Source of the DNA: Polytrichum commune
Lineage: Eukaryota; Streptophyta; Polytrichopsida; Polytrichales; Polytrichaceae
NCBI GenBank assembly: GCA_950295325.1
Contig: OX485803.1
Span: 74,849,554-74,913,553 of the forward strand
Length of the DNA: 64,000 bases
Direction of reading: 5' to 3'
Position numbers and translations under genes: made by a program
The notes under the pieces: generated by a model
Database searches by the model: none
The model's input: only the letters and a program-made list of their open reading frames with translations
What the model was told of the DNA's origin: nothing
In this document: positions 11,250 through 23,545 of the stretch, in pieces
Layout of the letters: the number at the start of each line of letters is the position of its first letter
Position numbering within the stretch: position 1 is the stretch's first letter

Positions 11250-14200
11250 ACTGTCAAAACCGAAAGGTAGGACAAAACCTCCAAGGCACAGGTTAACATG
11301 AAGGCGGACTTTATTTTGCAAAGCCAATGCTGAAATTTCCTGCGACCACAAAACTAGAATTGGGTCAGGAGCTTGTAAATGTCACCTCTGTACATGACTA
11401 AATGAACGCGTGCAGTACATGTCTCCGAAGCAGAGACATTTTAAGCCAATCCAGTGAACTACAGGTGCTGCGGAAATTGCCCAATCCACTTACTTGGCAA
11501 TGTCTATAAAATCTATGGCAAATAGCAAGTGAGAAATTAGCATTTCAAAAATTAGCGCCCTACAAAGGTGATGTTCATAAATCGGTCACTTTGATACTGT
11601 GGTTCTTCTCTCCACAGTAGGTCAAAACCGTGTTCATACAGGTGTGTTCCAAAATCATCTGATTTTCGGTGCATACCGTCCTCCAGAAATAGGAGAAACA
11701 GCTTGCATCTGGGAAAGTAGTTTCTAAGTTACCACTTTTCAACAGTAATTGTTGATTGTTTTACCTATGTTGAGATTAAACTTGATGTAGAATATGATTT
11801 TGATTTTACCTATGATCGGAAGGAGGTCAACATGGCACGCAGGAATGAATACCGGTGCTGGGGGTTTTATAGTCATTTAGGACAGCCCAAAGCCACAGCT
11901 CATCCAAACATCGAAGTAGTGACAGATGCAAATCATTGAGAATAAATTGGCCAAATCTAGAACTTCAGTTATTATTGAAGGATTGAAACTCGTTACCTCA
12001 TCGGCATCAATAACACCATAGGCAGAGTGGCACCATGATTGTGTTTTTGTTTACCAGACGCTTCATTGCCTTCACATCAGCCCGGAAGTTAGCAGCTACT
12101 GGAGCACGTCGTAGTTTTATTCTGAAAGTACTGTGCTGCCTTGTCATATGCAGAGTGTGCACTCTGAGGTATAACCCTACCAACCAGGAGAAAGGACGCA
12201 GTATGATTCACATGTTAGTCTCTTTCATCCTCAATATTTCTGAGTTCGTTGAATATTCAACTGCAGTGAATAAAAAAATTGTAACCAAGAAACAAGGTCA
12301 GAAGATTACATTCCTGGAGCAGTTCTTCCTCGGGTGGCCCTCATAAAATCACGAGTTGACCTGACGATATGCTTGGAAAAACATCCGGATGCAGAGGGTT
12401 GGTGTGTGCAAACCTGGAGCACACAGATTACAGTATCTTAGAATGAAAACGGGAACTCATTGGGGTTATTAAGCTCTGATAACATAATATACACTTTCAT
12501 TGGATGACAACTATATTCAAACACTTCATAATTCTAATTGCACAACTTTAGGCATAGCTTATTCTGGTTCAACACAAAATCTCAATCAGAGGTAAAGCCA
12601 TACATGCAATAAGCGTCATTAACAAGGCGAAAATGGCCCTCTGTTTCTGCTCCACCGATGTAACTGCAAAACGTAGACTACTGCAAATTGCTTACTGCCA
12701 TGGTCACTAGAATATCTGCTCACCAACCAGGTTCACAAATCACAAAGTAGTGAGCACCAAATTGATACTGTAGATGGCAGATTCAAGTGTGTTCATTTTA
12801 TAATTGCCAATAAGGCTCCCTTCACTGTCCAGATTCACAAATACATAGAAAAGGGCTCACTTGCATGTACACACCACATCGATGACACATCACACAGAAT
12901 ATCTGTGCAGAAAATACCTACACTGCTCCAGAACAACGGCCTTGCCAACAATCTCTGTCTTGGTCTTTGAGTTCCTGCATGCGTCCAATAACAGCAGGTC
13001 CCATCCCATGCTTCGGCAACTCTGTTGCCCAGCTTTCTTTCTCTTTTGTCCCAGACTGAAGCTTCTTCAACACCTGTAATACTTGACATTAGGATCACAA
13101 TTCCGTCACGTGATCTGGATTGTCCAAAGTCGGATCCCGTATGAAGCACCTCCGTAGGAACCACTAAAACATGATGGAAACACATGCTGAAGCAACTAAT
13201 GAGCGACATAATAGAGTTATCTTCTAGCTCAACATGACTTTTGGTCGGGAGTTGGTTATTTTGGATGCAACACTTTCCATGTTCGGTAAGTTTCCAGTGT
13301 ATGCTTGGAGATAGTGTGGAGGTCTGAATGAAGAACGTTCTATATGGGTTGATTAAGGGTCAAAATCATTTTGGCGTGCCAAGAGATGTTAAAAATAAGT
13401 TCCGCCCTTATGAACCAACACAGATTGCTCTTCGTTCAAATCCAGACATTACCTGCGAGCATGCACCACAAGTGGAAAGAAATTAATGATTTTGTATGCA
13501 AATCAACCAATGATTATCATAAAGGACCAAGTTCTGAGGAAATGTCCCATTGAGTTAAAGGACAACTGTAATGGAACACGTATTTTCTACAATGATCAGG
13601 AAACTTTCCCCTTGATCAGCACGTGACGCTTCTGGTCCATTTGACTCAAAGTCCCTAATGCAGGTCAGAATTATAGAAGTCTATCTTCACTTTAATATTT
13701 TGGTACAAATGAGATGGTGTCACAGTCTAGTACATCACCTTGTCTTGCTCCTTTTGTATAATTCGAGCACCACCAGGGATTACCCTGCAAGTTCAATCAG
13801 GGATGCAGCTTCTGTGAATTTCATGCAAAGCTGGAAGCTCTGGACAATGAGATGTTTCAAGTAGAGGTGAAGGATTTACCCCCCCAGACAAGGCTTAAGC
13901 CAGTGTGAAGTTGGGTAATCGAGTGGTTTCACAATATATGCTAGTGATAGTTCTTTACTCGGAACATCTTCCAATTGGACCCTCTCACTGTTGTAGGAGT
14001 ATTTAAAAACATTTCCAACCATAGATGTGGTGTATGTGGCGTGTGTGACAAATAGGACCACTTGCATGAATCCGGACAGGTTCAAGTAGTGAGTCTCCTA
14101 CAGACCATGAACCCTTGTAACTTGGAGACTAACTAACCAACCAAAGAAAGAACAAGTGTTAACATGACCAAGATCATAACCAAACAAAGCTCTCACTTGA

Positions 14201-15531
14201 TGAGGCCACAAGTTCATGCAATCAATCCTCAAAAGTTCCACCTCAAAAAGGGCCCAAAAATTCACTCACTGTCCACAGAACATTTTCCTAAAATGTGTGA
14301 CAGAACCACCCAGTACTGAGCATTGCAGGAGCTGTGTCTGATGAAGTAAACAGGAACTCGAAGAAATTTCTAAACAAGAAACAAAGATATATACTTCCGA
14401 TAGTTTACTCTATTTCTTAGGCGAGAAGAATTCTCAGGTTGGGGACACAGCTCACATAATAACACTACATATACTTCCAATGGCTACTAAATTACGGTTC
14501 GCTTAAGCGATCAAAACACCATCAGAGAAACTCGATAGCATACAGGAGAAATCCTCTCAAGTTACTCAATTACACTAATTTTAACTTGCTCAATCGTCAA
14601 CTCTAACAATGAGTCCACCAGATCACCCTCGAGAATGGAAAAAGCTATCCCTATCCTCGTGTACACGTTTGATATGTCAGGATGGACGTAAAAGAACACT
14701 AAAATAATGAATACTGTTGGTTTATACATTTCTAAGATCATGAGCAAATTGGCAAGTTTGAGGGCACAGCTGAGATGATAGACAGTGCGATCTCCTTCCA
14801 AAGGATGCTCAATTATGGTTAGCTAAAGCGACTACAAGGAATATCAGGAAATTTCGATAGCCTACAGGACAGATCCTCTTCAATTACTCAAAAAAGACTT
14901 CAGAAATTTCGGTTGCTCGAAACCGTTAGTTTTGGCAATGAGTTCACCAGGCCACCCTCGAAAAAGGAAAAATAAAATTCCTATCCTCATGTAGACCTTT
15001 AATATGTCATGATGGACATAAAAGAACTGTAAAATAATGATCTCTGTTGGTTTATACATTCATAGGCGAGTAGATTGTCCAGGTTGAGGGCACAGCTGAG
15101 ATGATGGACAGTATGGTTATGTTTGCCTTCCCAAAGGATGCTCAATTGTGGTAAGCTTACAGGAATATCAGGAAAGTTCTTAAACTACAATAATATCAGG
15201 AGTTTTCGATAGCCTACAGCACAGATCCTCGTCAATTACTGAAAAATGCCCCCAGAAAGTTCAGTTGCTCGACATCATGAATGCTGGAAATGAGTCCACT
15301 AGGCCAACCTCCAAAGAAGAATAGTTCACTCCTAGCCTCGTCTGGGCCTTCCTTATGTCACGAATGCATATATCGATCATAATTTCACCAGTCTCCATCA
15401 CCGCCGAGAATGTGAATCTCAACGAAGCAGTGGTGGAAAAGAATAGATGCCAAAACTATCATCAGTGACTCGAATTGCAAAAGCGCGGAATGCACATTCT
15501 GCCGAATTCCCTGCAAGCTGAAATCGTCCAT
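11250..15531 (-). pseudogene. DPL1: Sphingosine-1-phosphate lyase gene, 5' part only, disabled
   Basis: Several exons match plant sphingosine-1-phosphate lyase, the PLP enzyme that cleaves phosphorylated long-chain bases at the ER. 13073-12922 is an intact exon (WATELPKHGM, CWQGRCSGAV) whose phase-2 donor joins the next exon at 12663 (YIGGAETEGHF), which decays into a stop. About 12380-12300 holds VRSTRDFMRAT. 12163-11997 holds HSAYDKAAQYF, then an extra base, then RAPVAANFRADVKAMKR. 11339-11250 holds LHVNLCLGGFVLPF. In the last motif the family has LHVDLCLGG, whose Asp holds the PLP ring; here it is Asn. A possible first exon starts at 15531 (MDDFSLQGIRQN) and shifts frame. The exon with the catalytic Lys (DVHK) and everything after it is missing. 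The gene stops where the duplicated RBP block starts. Confidence 0.8.
14400..15365. repeat. Tandem repeat of about 325-350 bp, roughly 3 copies
   Basis: The phrase GATAGC(A/C)TACAG recurs at about 14532, 14857 and 15209. Each is followed by similar sequence, including TTGGTTTATACATT and GAGGGCACAGCTGAGATGAT. A partial unit lies before the first. The array sits in what would be intron 1 of the lyase pseudogene, and its last unit runs into the possible first exon near 15370. Confidence 0.75.
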
Positions 15532-15836
15532 GATGCCCGGCATGCTTTGAAACCGGTGCCGTCCACCAATTAGGACGAGAAGAAACGCCTCGACCTCAGA
15601 AATTATCATTTACATGCATTCATACCGACATAAGCGCACGGCTATCAAAATCTGAGCTCCAGAAATGGCAACATGATGACGAAATCGGTCGCGGTGAATT
15701 TAGGGTTTGGCGAAGTGTGAAACGGAATACACATAGCGACGTTTCCGACCTACCTTACTACCTCCCTCACAAGGCTAGCAACAGCCTGCAATGATCGCCC
15801 TGGCCCTACCAAAAGTAGACGACCCTATCACCGTTA

Positions 15837-16212
15837 AGGTAGATGTGCCTAATTCGGTTACTTAACTTAATTGAACACCTATATTTGAGTGGTATGCGGT
15901 TACGTGTGGTTATGAGAACGGATACCAACAAGACATGTATATATTCAAAAGAGATTGGATTATGTGCTCAAACAGTGATAATCATTGTAGGCTCAATAAT
16001 CAACATATTTGGGGGAGGACCTATTTGATCATTCACTTTGAATCTTCACTTTAATAATGAATAAGATTTTCATATGAGTTCCTAAAATTATGCGGAAAGC
16101 GGCTACAACCTCCTTTTGGATTTCCTCTTCATCTTGTACAAAGTGGTGTGTTTCATGTCCTAAAAGAAGTGGGCTAGTAGAGAAAAAAATTCCATTTAAG
16201 ACCCATCTACCT
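15837..16212 (+). mobile_element. TA-flanked MITE, copy 1
   Basis: This element starts AGGTAGATGTGCC and ends CATCTACCT, with TA on each side (15835-15836 and 16213-16214). The 376-bp sequence recurs at 33145-33513, 34340-34665 (truncated), 35512-35892 (opposite strand) and in part near 23380-23545. Conserved internal landmarks are ACACCTATATTTGAGTGGTA near the start and GAATCTTCACTTTGATAATG in the middle. TA duplications fit Tc1/mariner (Stowaway-like) or related MITEs. It has no coding capacity. Confidence 0.75.
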
Positions 16213-16214
16213 TA

Positions 16215-17906
16215 CTTGCATGAGGTTTCGGTTTGGCGTCTTCTAATGAAGTGCTATAAATTTATGAACTACTTAAATCCACTTGATCAGCAAACAACAA
16301 GACACAAATTTGCGTAAGAACTACATGACTTCCCACGTACTTCATTTCTAGCAAATACCTTTATAACCGTTATGAACTTTGCCTCCTCTGAAGCCTTTCT
16401 TCTTGGCTAGATAGAGGATTCTAACACCTAAGTTATAAAAGTTTGCAGCTAATTAGAGGTATGTTAGTTTGTCAACTAGTCCTTTGGGAACCTCTACCAA
16501 ACTCTACAAATTCAATCAACTCAAAATTTTGAGCATGTAGGCTAAACCCTCATCTCCAATGCCATTTGATAGCCAAATCACTCACTCTTCAAATCTCAAC
16601 ATGAAAAGGAAACTAGCTACCAGGTTCAACTGGCTTACATCAAAATTGTGGCTTATGTAATCAAAATGAAACATTTTGTTGCAATTCCAATGGAGTACAT
16701 AAACTTAGATAGCCACCCAAATACGTGAATTCCAAATTTATGAGTCAATTATCATAGATAAAGAACAATGAGCCATAAGATTAAAAATAGATTCCACAAT
16801 ATAGATTTTAAATGTCACAATATAGATTATGTAGGAACATGAGCTAAGAACTTGGGATGATTGGAGCAATTTGACCTACTATGCATGATCATTGCCCAAA
16901 GCAAATTGACCAAAGTTAAGATCATACTTCACATCTACCCATTTCATAATAAGTATGTCATCCTTTACAACGTTGGGGCTATCCTACAAAAGGTTGAGAC
17001 TCTAGAATTTATAATCCATTTTCAACATAATTGATACCATTTCCAAACCTTCACACAAAATAGAACTAATAGTAGCCAAGGCTTAATTCATCTCTCCATG
17101 TTTGATGATTGCCAAACATGCATTCTCCGCAACAATGGAACTTTGTTCATACAATTTGTCGTCACTTTCACATTGATAAAGCATGTTCTCAATAAAAAAA
17201 AACAAACTTGAGTTGTACTTTTGCTTTGCTACGCTCCCACTCCTTTATTGCTTCATCCATATTTTCATAAGCAAAGTCACAACCTCACCAATGGTTTTTG
17301 TTGCTTCCACTAGTGTCGTTTGTCATGTGAGATTCTTTCTCCCAATACATGTGTCATATTTTTTGTCTGGCATAAGTAATGCCCAACAAAAAGAGTACAA
17401 CACTTGGTTGAGGAGCAAGAAGGGAAAAATGAGCATGGCAGGGTTCAATGGTCACCAATGGAAGGAACTCACCCTTGGAAAAGGTAGAGGGTGTGAATAA
17501 TCACATAATGCAAGTAATTGATGGGACATGAAGGTGGTGTGTGCTGAATGAACCACCATCTTAATTGATTTAATCAAATCAAGTGTTTCAATTGATTCCC
17601 ATTTGGATTTGATTCAACTATAGTGACCTCATCATCATTGCTATTCCTTTTGCTCGGTTGGTAATTATCATAAGCATGGTTAATGAGATCCCGGACATTG
17701 AGTGCGGCCGGGGGGGGGGGGGGGGGGTAATGTGTGGCCACATCTCAAACCATTTGTAAATGCAATCATAGACCTCGTGAGCAAGACCTTTGGGGATTTT
17801 CTTCACGGATTGATTTATAGAGGTCATAATCAAATAACTACCTTTTTTTGATGTTAGTCCGTGCATGGTGGTTTGCCACGCGGCAGTAGTCTGGAAGTAG
17901 ATGTAA
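16215..17906. other. No gene recognised; contains an 18-G run
   Basis: AT-rich DNA with no open frame that I can assign. A run of 18 G lies at 17710-17727. The short minus-strand frame around 17618-17866 contains the translation of that run and is not credible as a gene. Confidence 0.4.
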
Positions 17907-17984
17907 CATTAACAGAAAACTATGCCCAAAAAAACCGCAACCGATATCGGTTGCGGTTCTTTTTGACATAGTTTTCTACCAGTG
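17907..17984. mobile_element. 78-bp CACTA-like foldback element
   Basis: A nearly perfect palindrome centred at 17945/17946 on CCGATATCGG. The left end reads CATTAACAGAAAACTATGCC; the right end, read on the other strand, is CACTGGTAGAAAACTATGTC. The shared core AGAAAACTATGCC also forms the ends of the element at 27373-27701. It looks like a minimal CACTA derivative with almost nothing between its inverted repeats. A clear 3-bp target duplication was not found. Confidence 0.6.
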
Positions 17985-18538
17985 TTATTTGGCCTTACAA
18001 GTAGTCTCATCGTGTAAGCAAGGCGAAGCACTTGCATTCACCATTTTTGGAGATTGTGTTGCAACTAGTGACTTCAGTATCCATCAAATCATGTGGGTCA
18101 ACATGTCCAATTCGTCTATGAACTCGCTCCGCTTCTCATCAATAAGAACTAGCATCTCATGATTTGTCAAATTAGGGCCATGAAGTTTGTATTATTGTTT
18201 GGAAGAGGATGGTTGTGAGGATGTGTTTTGTCTCTTGCTTAAACCACAAACTTGTGGAGAAGGTAATTCCCAACATGAGAACCCCTTCTCCCACCCCCTA
18301 CATCACACATGCATTGCAATAACATAAGAAAATAGGATTTGTTCAAAGAAATTCTCTATAGAAAAATGGTAATTGAGTTGATGACACCTTAGATATTGTC
18401 AATAAACAAGTTGTATGTAATGTCTCAATGGCCATAAGCAAGTACAATCGTGCTACTATCAGAGAAGATATGACATAAGTCCAAACATGAAAACCTTGTC
18501 AAACAACCTCAAAGCATGAGATATTTGATTATAGTTGA

Positions 18539-18961
18539 TTAAATATTAGAGATATCCAAGAGGTTGCAAAGGTAATTGCTCATAGTTTCTTTCGTAAGAG
18601 GACCTAAATTCATAGGAAATACAAAAAAACGTGTGGGGAATGAAAAACCACATTGGCATCTTTCTTGATCCATTATATTTTTGTTCATATTTGGCTCATG
18701 GCTACTGAAATTACAGGGGTAGATCAAATCCTTATTAGGAGTGCACTCTGTTGACATGATTTTTCCATTGAACCTTACTTCAACTTTGCTTTGCCTAAAC
18801 ACCGACTTGGTTTGTTTTGGGGCAACGTCCATTGTTTTATTGATATCCAACAAGTACATGCTGGCAAACTTTATATCCTCCAAGTCCATGCCCTCTCCCC
18901 AAGTTTGAATACAATTTGACCATATGTGAGGGTTGTTGTTGTGGTTGAACATGAGGCACAA
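18539..18961 (-). other. Unrecognised 140-codon open frame
   Basis: One uninterrupted frame runs over 423 bp in AT-rich DNA. It contains WGEGMDLEDIKFASMYLLDI and a CQCGF motif. I recognise no domain, and no splice partner could be fixed. It could be a decayed transposon exon or chance. Another unassigned minus-strand frame lies at 19324-19554. Confidence 0.2.
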
Positions 18962-19827
18962 TTAACTACCAATTTGAGATTATGGTTGCTTAAGCTTTCG
19001 GGCTAGATTAGCAACTCAAATTTCTAAGAATATTTTGTTTTGTATTACGGAGAATGCTTTATTTTGTATGTATAAGAATTTACCGTTTTAGATTGCTTTG
19101 CGATTTCCTATTCCATTTCCCTCCGTTTCACTTGAGATTGAGCTACTTGTTAGACTTGACAACATAAACCTGGCTCAAGTAGTAGAAGTTATTTCAATGA
19201 CCTCACACATCATTCATATAGTGCCAAACTCATGAGGCCAACAATGTTGAGGTTTTTATAACAACCTTGATTTCAGGACCTTCATGTTCTCAAGACTTGT
19301 TGACTCATACTCTACACATAGGTTTATTTGATTTGTAGGGTATTTCTAGACCCAGATTCGGGCAACAAAATTAATTTAGAATAAAATAAATGTGTAGGAT
19401 TGAGGGATGTACTTGCCGTAATATTGTTGTTGCCTACAAGCAGTGGAAAATTGTTGAAGTTCCAACCTCCACTTGGAGTAGCCATAGTGTTGAGGGCTAG
19501 GGTGAACGAGGTGCAACACTCGTACCCTGGCCGGATGGAAGTGGGGGTTGTCATCCTAAGGGCCCACCCGCACTCGGCCCACCCTAAACGTGCCGGTGCC
19601 GGCTTGAAACAGCAAGGCCAGGTTTAGCTCGGCCCGTTTTAGGTCCAGTCTGGCCCCCACCGCCACCTGACCGCCTCCTCTCCCCGCTACCCTCCGCAAG
19701 TCGCTCCTGGTTTCCCCGCTCCGCTCCGCTCCTCCGCCTGTGTTGATTGTAAGCTTGCTGATTTTGTAAGTTTTTTTCAATTTTTTGTTTGTTGTCCCGA
19801 ATTTTCGATCTGGTACGAAGATCCCGA

Positions 19828-20636
<809 letters not shown>

Positions 20637-21262
20637 TCATGTATTTGGTTTAGGATATGATCACAAATCCATGGGCATTAGGGATACAAAGGGAGCAAAT
20701 ACAACAAGTATTCTTGTACTTTCCAATAAAATGTAATGGTCTGCTTGATGACCATTCAATTCCACTATATTTTGTTATACATATCTGCTATGCCAAGATT
20801 GAAATAGGGTCTATATTGCAAAATAATCTTCTTTGTATGTTTCAAATATCTTCTTTGATGTTTTGCGTTGTTTGGGACTTGGGCATTTATTTCCCATTGT
20901 GCACATATGTTTTCAATGTACAATCTTTATTGCTCATGTGTGATGTGTATTCCATGTCACTTTTGCCGGTTTGCTGTGATCAAATTTTGCAAATGGGAAG
21001 GTTGTTTGTATATTGTGTGTATTCCATCTCCGTTCCAAAATATGATAACCACAACTACTTCTAAAGTTCTACCCTCGTGTATATACTCCAGAAATCATTC
21101 AATGTAGGCATTTACATCTCAACTCTAATGTATGAGAATATGATTTTTTTGTACTCAAATATTCATTGTTTTTCGTGTTTCTTTGAACTTCGCCTCACTC
21201 ATTTCAATTTGTGTAATAAGAAAATTTATGGCTTCCACATATTGTTGTTGTCATGTTTAATG

Positions 21263-21565
21263 CCACGTATAACACCTGAAACCATAATGTTCCCTCTTTC
21301 TTGCGTCAAGTTTAAGGGAACTGTGTCACGTATAGCGTATAAAATCAGAATGTTCCCTCTTTCTTGCGTCAAGTTTAGGGTTTAGTATCACGTATAGCGT
21401 ATACAATCAGATTGTTCCCTCTTTCTTGCGTCAAGTTTAGGGTTTAGTGTCACGTATAGCGTATACAATCAGATTGTTCCCTCTTTCTTGCGTCAATTTT
21501 AGGTTTAAACTGTCACGTATAGCATATAAAACCAGATTGTTTCTTTGTTGCCTTCGTCACATTTT
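21263..21565 (+). repeat. Left terminal array of the MuDR-like element, 62-bp tandem unit
   Basis: TGTTCCCTCTTTCTTGCGTC starts successive units at 21289, 21351, 21413 and 21475, with a diverged unit at 21538, so the spacing is 62, 62, 62 and 63 bp. Each unit carries CACGTATAGCGTAT. Two units carry TTTAGGGTTTAG, which contains a plant telo-box (reverse of AAACCCTAA). The array ends just before the ATG at 21627 and probably includes the promoter of the companion gene. Confidence 0.9.
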
Positions 21566-21626
21566 GGTTTTTATCACGTGTTCTCAAGCTAACACAAATG
21601 TTTTTGTTTCCTTATGTGTAGTGTAG

Positions 21627-22557
21627 ATGGCTCCATCAACGCCTGCCAATCTTGTGGAGAATCCAAATAATCTTCCACTTGCAATGAGAAATAAGCATTG
21701 GACTTTATTGGCAAATGAAGACAAATATTTGTGTTTAATCAATGGTTGTAAATCCAAAGGGTATACTGCCAAAAATCATTTTCGCAAGCATATATTGTCA
21801 CATATGCTTCATGTGTTTTGGGATACCACTGAACGTCCTAAAGGTGTTATTTCCAAACCTCGCATTCAAAATTAACGGAAGTTCAATGCCCTTGTTTTGA
21901 GCGATGAGATGGCGCGAAACAGAAAGAACTCAAACAACAAGAGAAAAAATGGTTGAAAGAGGCAACTAAAGCATGGGAGACATTGTCATCAATGGATACT
22001 CCTCACTTTGACAAAGAGAAACCAATGTTTGCTTGTGTATTGGATCCGGTGGTAAAGAAGTTTTTGGCAATTTCAGAATGGGGAGATCACATTTCTCCAT
22101 CCTGGTTCAACAAACTCATTATTGATACCGAGTTTGCCGAATATCTGAGATCCACAAAAAGTATTGCGGGTGTTGGATCTTTGAAACATGCATGGGCAAA
22201 ATCCACGTGGGAAGAACGTGAACCATCCCGCGAATATTTTGTAATGGAGTTTCTTCGTTGGAACAAGAAAATAGAGCACACAAGATTGTAAGTATTCCTA
22301 TTTGAAGTTTTACAATTTCAATCAATTTCTTTGTATTTATTTATTTATATGTTGTATCTTATGCTATGTGTATGTTGTATCATAGGTTAGAAGTGGGACG
22401 TGAAGAGTATGTGATATCTATTGTTGAAACACACCGAATCCGATATGAGGCAACGGCACCGCAACGCACCCAACGTATTGCGGAAGCGTGTGCTAGCTAC
22501 GCGGCACGGAATCCAAAGTTGATGGAAAAAATATATAGCAATGACAATGAAGTTTAA
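21627..22557 (+). pseudogene. Companion gene of the MuDR-like element, unknown family
   Basis: Exon 1 starts at 21627 and would run to 22287. An intron with good borders (GATT|GTAAGT, CATAG|GTTAGA; 22288-22385) joins it in frame to 22386-22557. A first segment (residues 1-82) contains CLINGC followed by HFRKHILSH, a C2H2-like zinc-finger spacing. The frame then breaks at a TAA (21873) and a one-base shift near 21930. It resumes as KEATKAWETLSSMDT ... DPVVKKFLAISEWGDH and, after the intron, THRIRYEATAPQRTQRIAEA. Full length would be about 300 aa. I recognise no family. Its position matches mudrB in maize MuDR, but I see no similarity I could claim. Confidence 0.55.
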
Positions 22558-22620
22558 TAGATATAACAATAAATTAATTTTGATGTACTGGTACATGACA
22601 AATATCAAATTGTCATAGCT
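22538..22620. repeat. 83-bp segment duplicated at 23573-23655
   Basis: GACAATGAAGTTTAATAGATATAACAATAA... through AAATTGTCATAG recurs about 1 kb downstream with scattered differences. The pair brackets 22621-23572, which holds dispersed-repeat pieces not obviously part of the MuDR-like element. Confidence 0.7.
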
Positions 22621-23021
22621 TCTTCTACTAGCGCTAACAGGAACATTATAGAGCTCATAGGTTTTTAACAACTTAGTCATGACTCTTGATTCTTAATTCA
22701 AACTATCGGTTATAGCATTGCCTAATTTCAACTAGCAAGTAAACCAAAATACTCTAAATGTATGTATCGCCTTGAAACAAATGATGTTGTGTGTGGTTAT
22801 GAACAAATGGTTTGTGAAGAACTTGTCATAGTCATTTCACATTCGATCCATCATGACATCGAGTCAACATTGTTGAAGCTTTCAACTTGGAAGCTCAATT
22901 GTAACACGATACTTGCTCAAACAAGCAAGTCCCGCATAACATGGGTTATGGGTTTGAATAATGTTATGAATTGTATAAGTAAGAAATTGATGTGAATGAA
23001 TATTTGATCTTATTATACATT

Positions 23022-23090
23022 TGATGTAAGATGACCATTTATTTTATGTAAGGTGTTAGTCGGAAGAGTCAAGGAAGCCCAACGGGAAGA
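23022..23090 (+). repeat. Dispersed repeat, SINE-free relative of 2065-2530
   Basis: TTTGATGTAAGATGACCA...TTATGTAAGGTGTTAGTC matches the two halves of host DNA on either side of SINE 2 (2068-2094 and 2465-2500) without the SINE between them. Similarity continues weakly through GAAGCCC. It serves as an unoccupied paralogous site. Confidence 0.7.
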
Positions 23091-23379
23091 CCCAATGTTG
23101 AACACATGTTATTTCCAATGCAACTATACAATCATCGCGACCCAAATGAACACTTTCCATGCTAGTTTTCCACCTGCCATGAAAATACTATTTGGTTGAA
23201 TCTAAACCCAGTAGTTGATTCAACAATTCTCCAAGGTGATAGGTTCTATATTCAATGTTAGAAAACTACAACTATCTATTAAGCATGAAGGCCACACCAT
23301 TTCCATAACGACTTCACCAAGTCATTTCATGAGCTCAACCTTACAAGGTGAACGTGCCCAAAAAGAATACAACAATAAT

Positions 23380-23545
23380 TGGACACCTATGTTGGACACC
23401 TATGTTGAAATAATATGCGGTTAGGTGTAGATCTGAAAATTAAAACTGGACATGTGCATAAAAGTTTGGAGGTCATGTTCAAATATGCTAACCATTAAGA
23501 GCTCGACATTCATGTTGATTAGGGGGGACTTATTTGAGCACTCAA
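23380..23545 (+). mobile_element. TA-flanked MITE, partial diverged copy
   Basis: ACACCTATGTTGAAATAATATGCGGTTAGGTGT, and later GGGGGGACTTATTTGAGCACTCAA, follow the order of internal landmarks of the MITE at 15837-16212. Ends are not preserved. Confidence 0.45.

Larger units (their letters stand above)
2905..11250. repeat. Segmental duplication, copy A
   Basis: This block is colinear with 51452-58820 over the whole RBP45/47 gene, including introns, 5' leader and about 700 bp of 3' flank. Copy A is longer mainly because of the 865-bp transposon at 3001-3865. Identity is mosaic: near-identical blocks (for example 5480-6120 and 8370-9600) alternate with visibly diverged ones (2905-4330, 9990-10560). 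The right edge lies where lyase-gene sequence begins. Both copies are in the same orientation, about 40 kb apart. Retained introns show a DNA-level duplication, not retrocopying. Confidence 0.9.

Noticed and set aside
17618-17866. Minus-strand frame with a polyproline stretch
   Set aside because: The prolines are the translation of an 18-G run; nothing else supports coding.
21289-21560. CRISPR-like regular repeat spacing
   Set aside because: The 62-bp units repeat in full without unique spacers, and the context is a plant transposon end.
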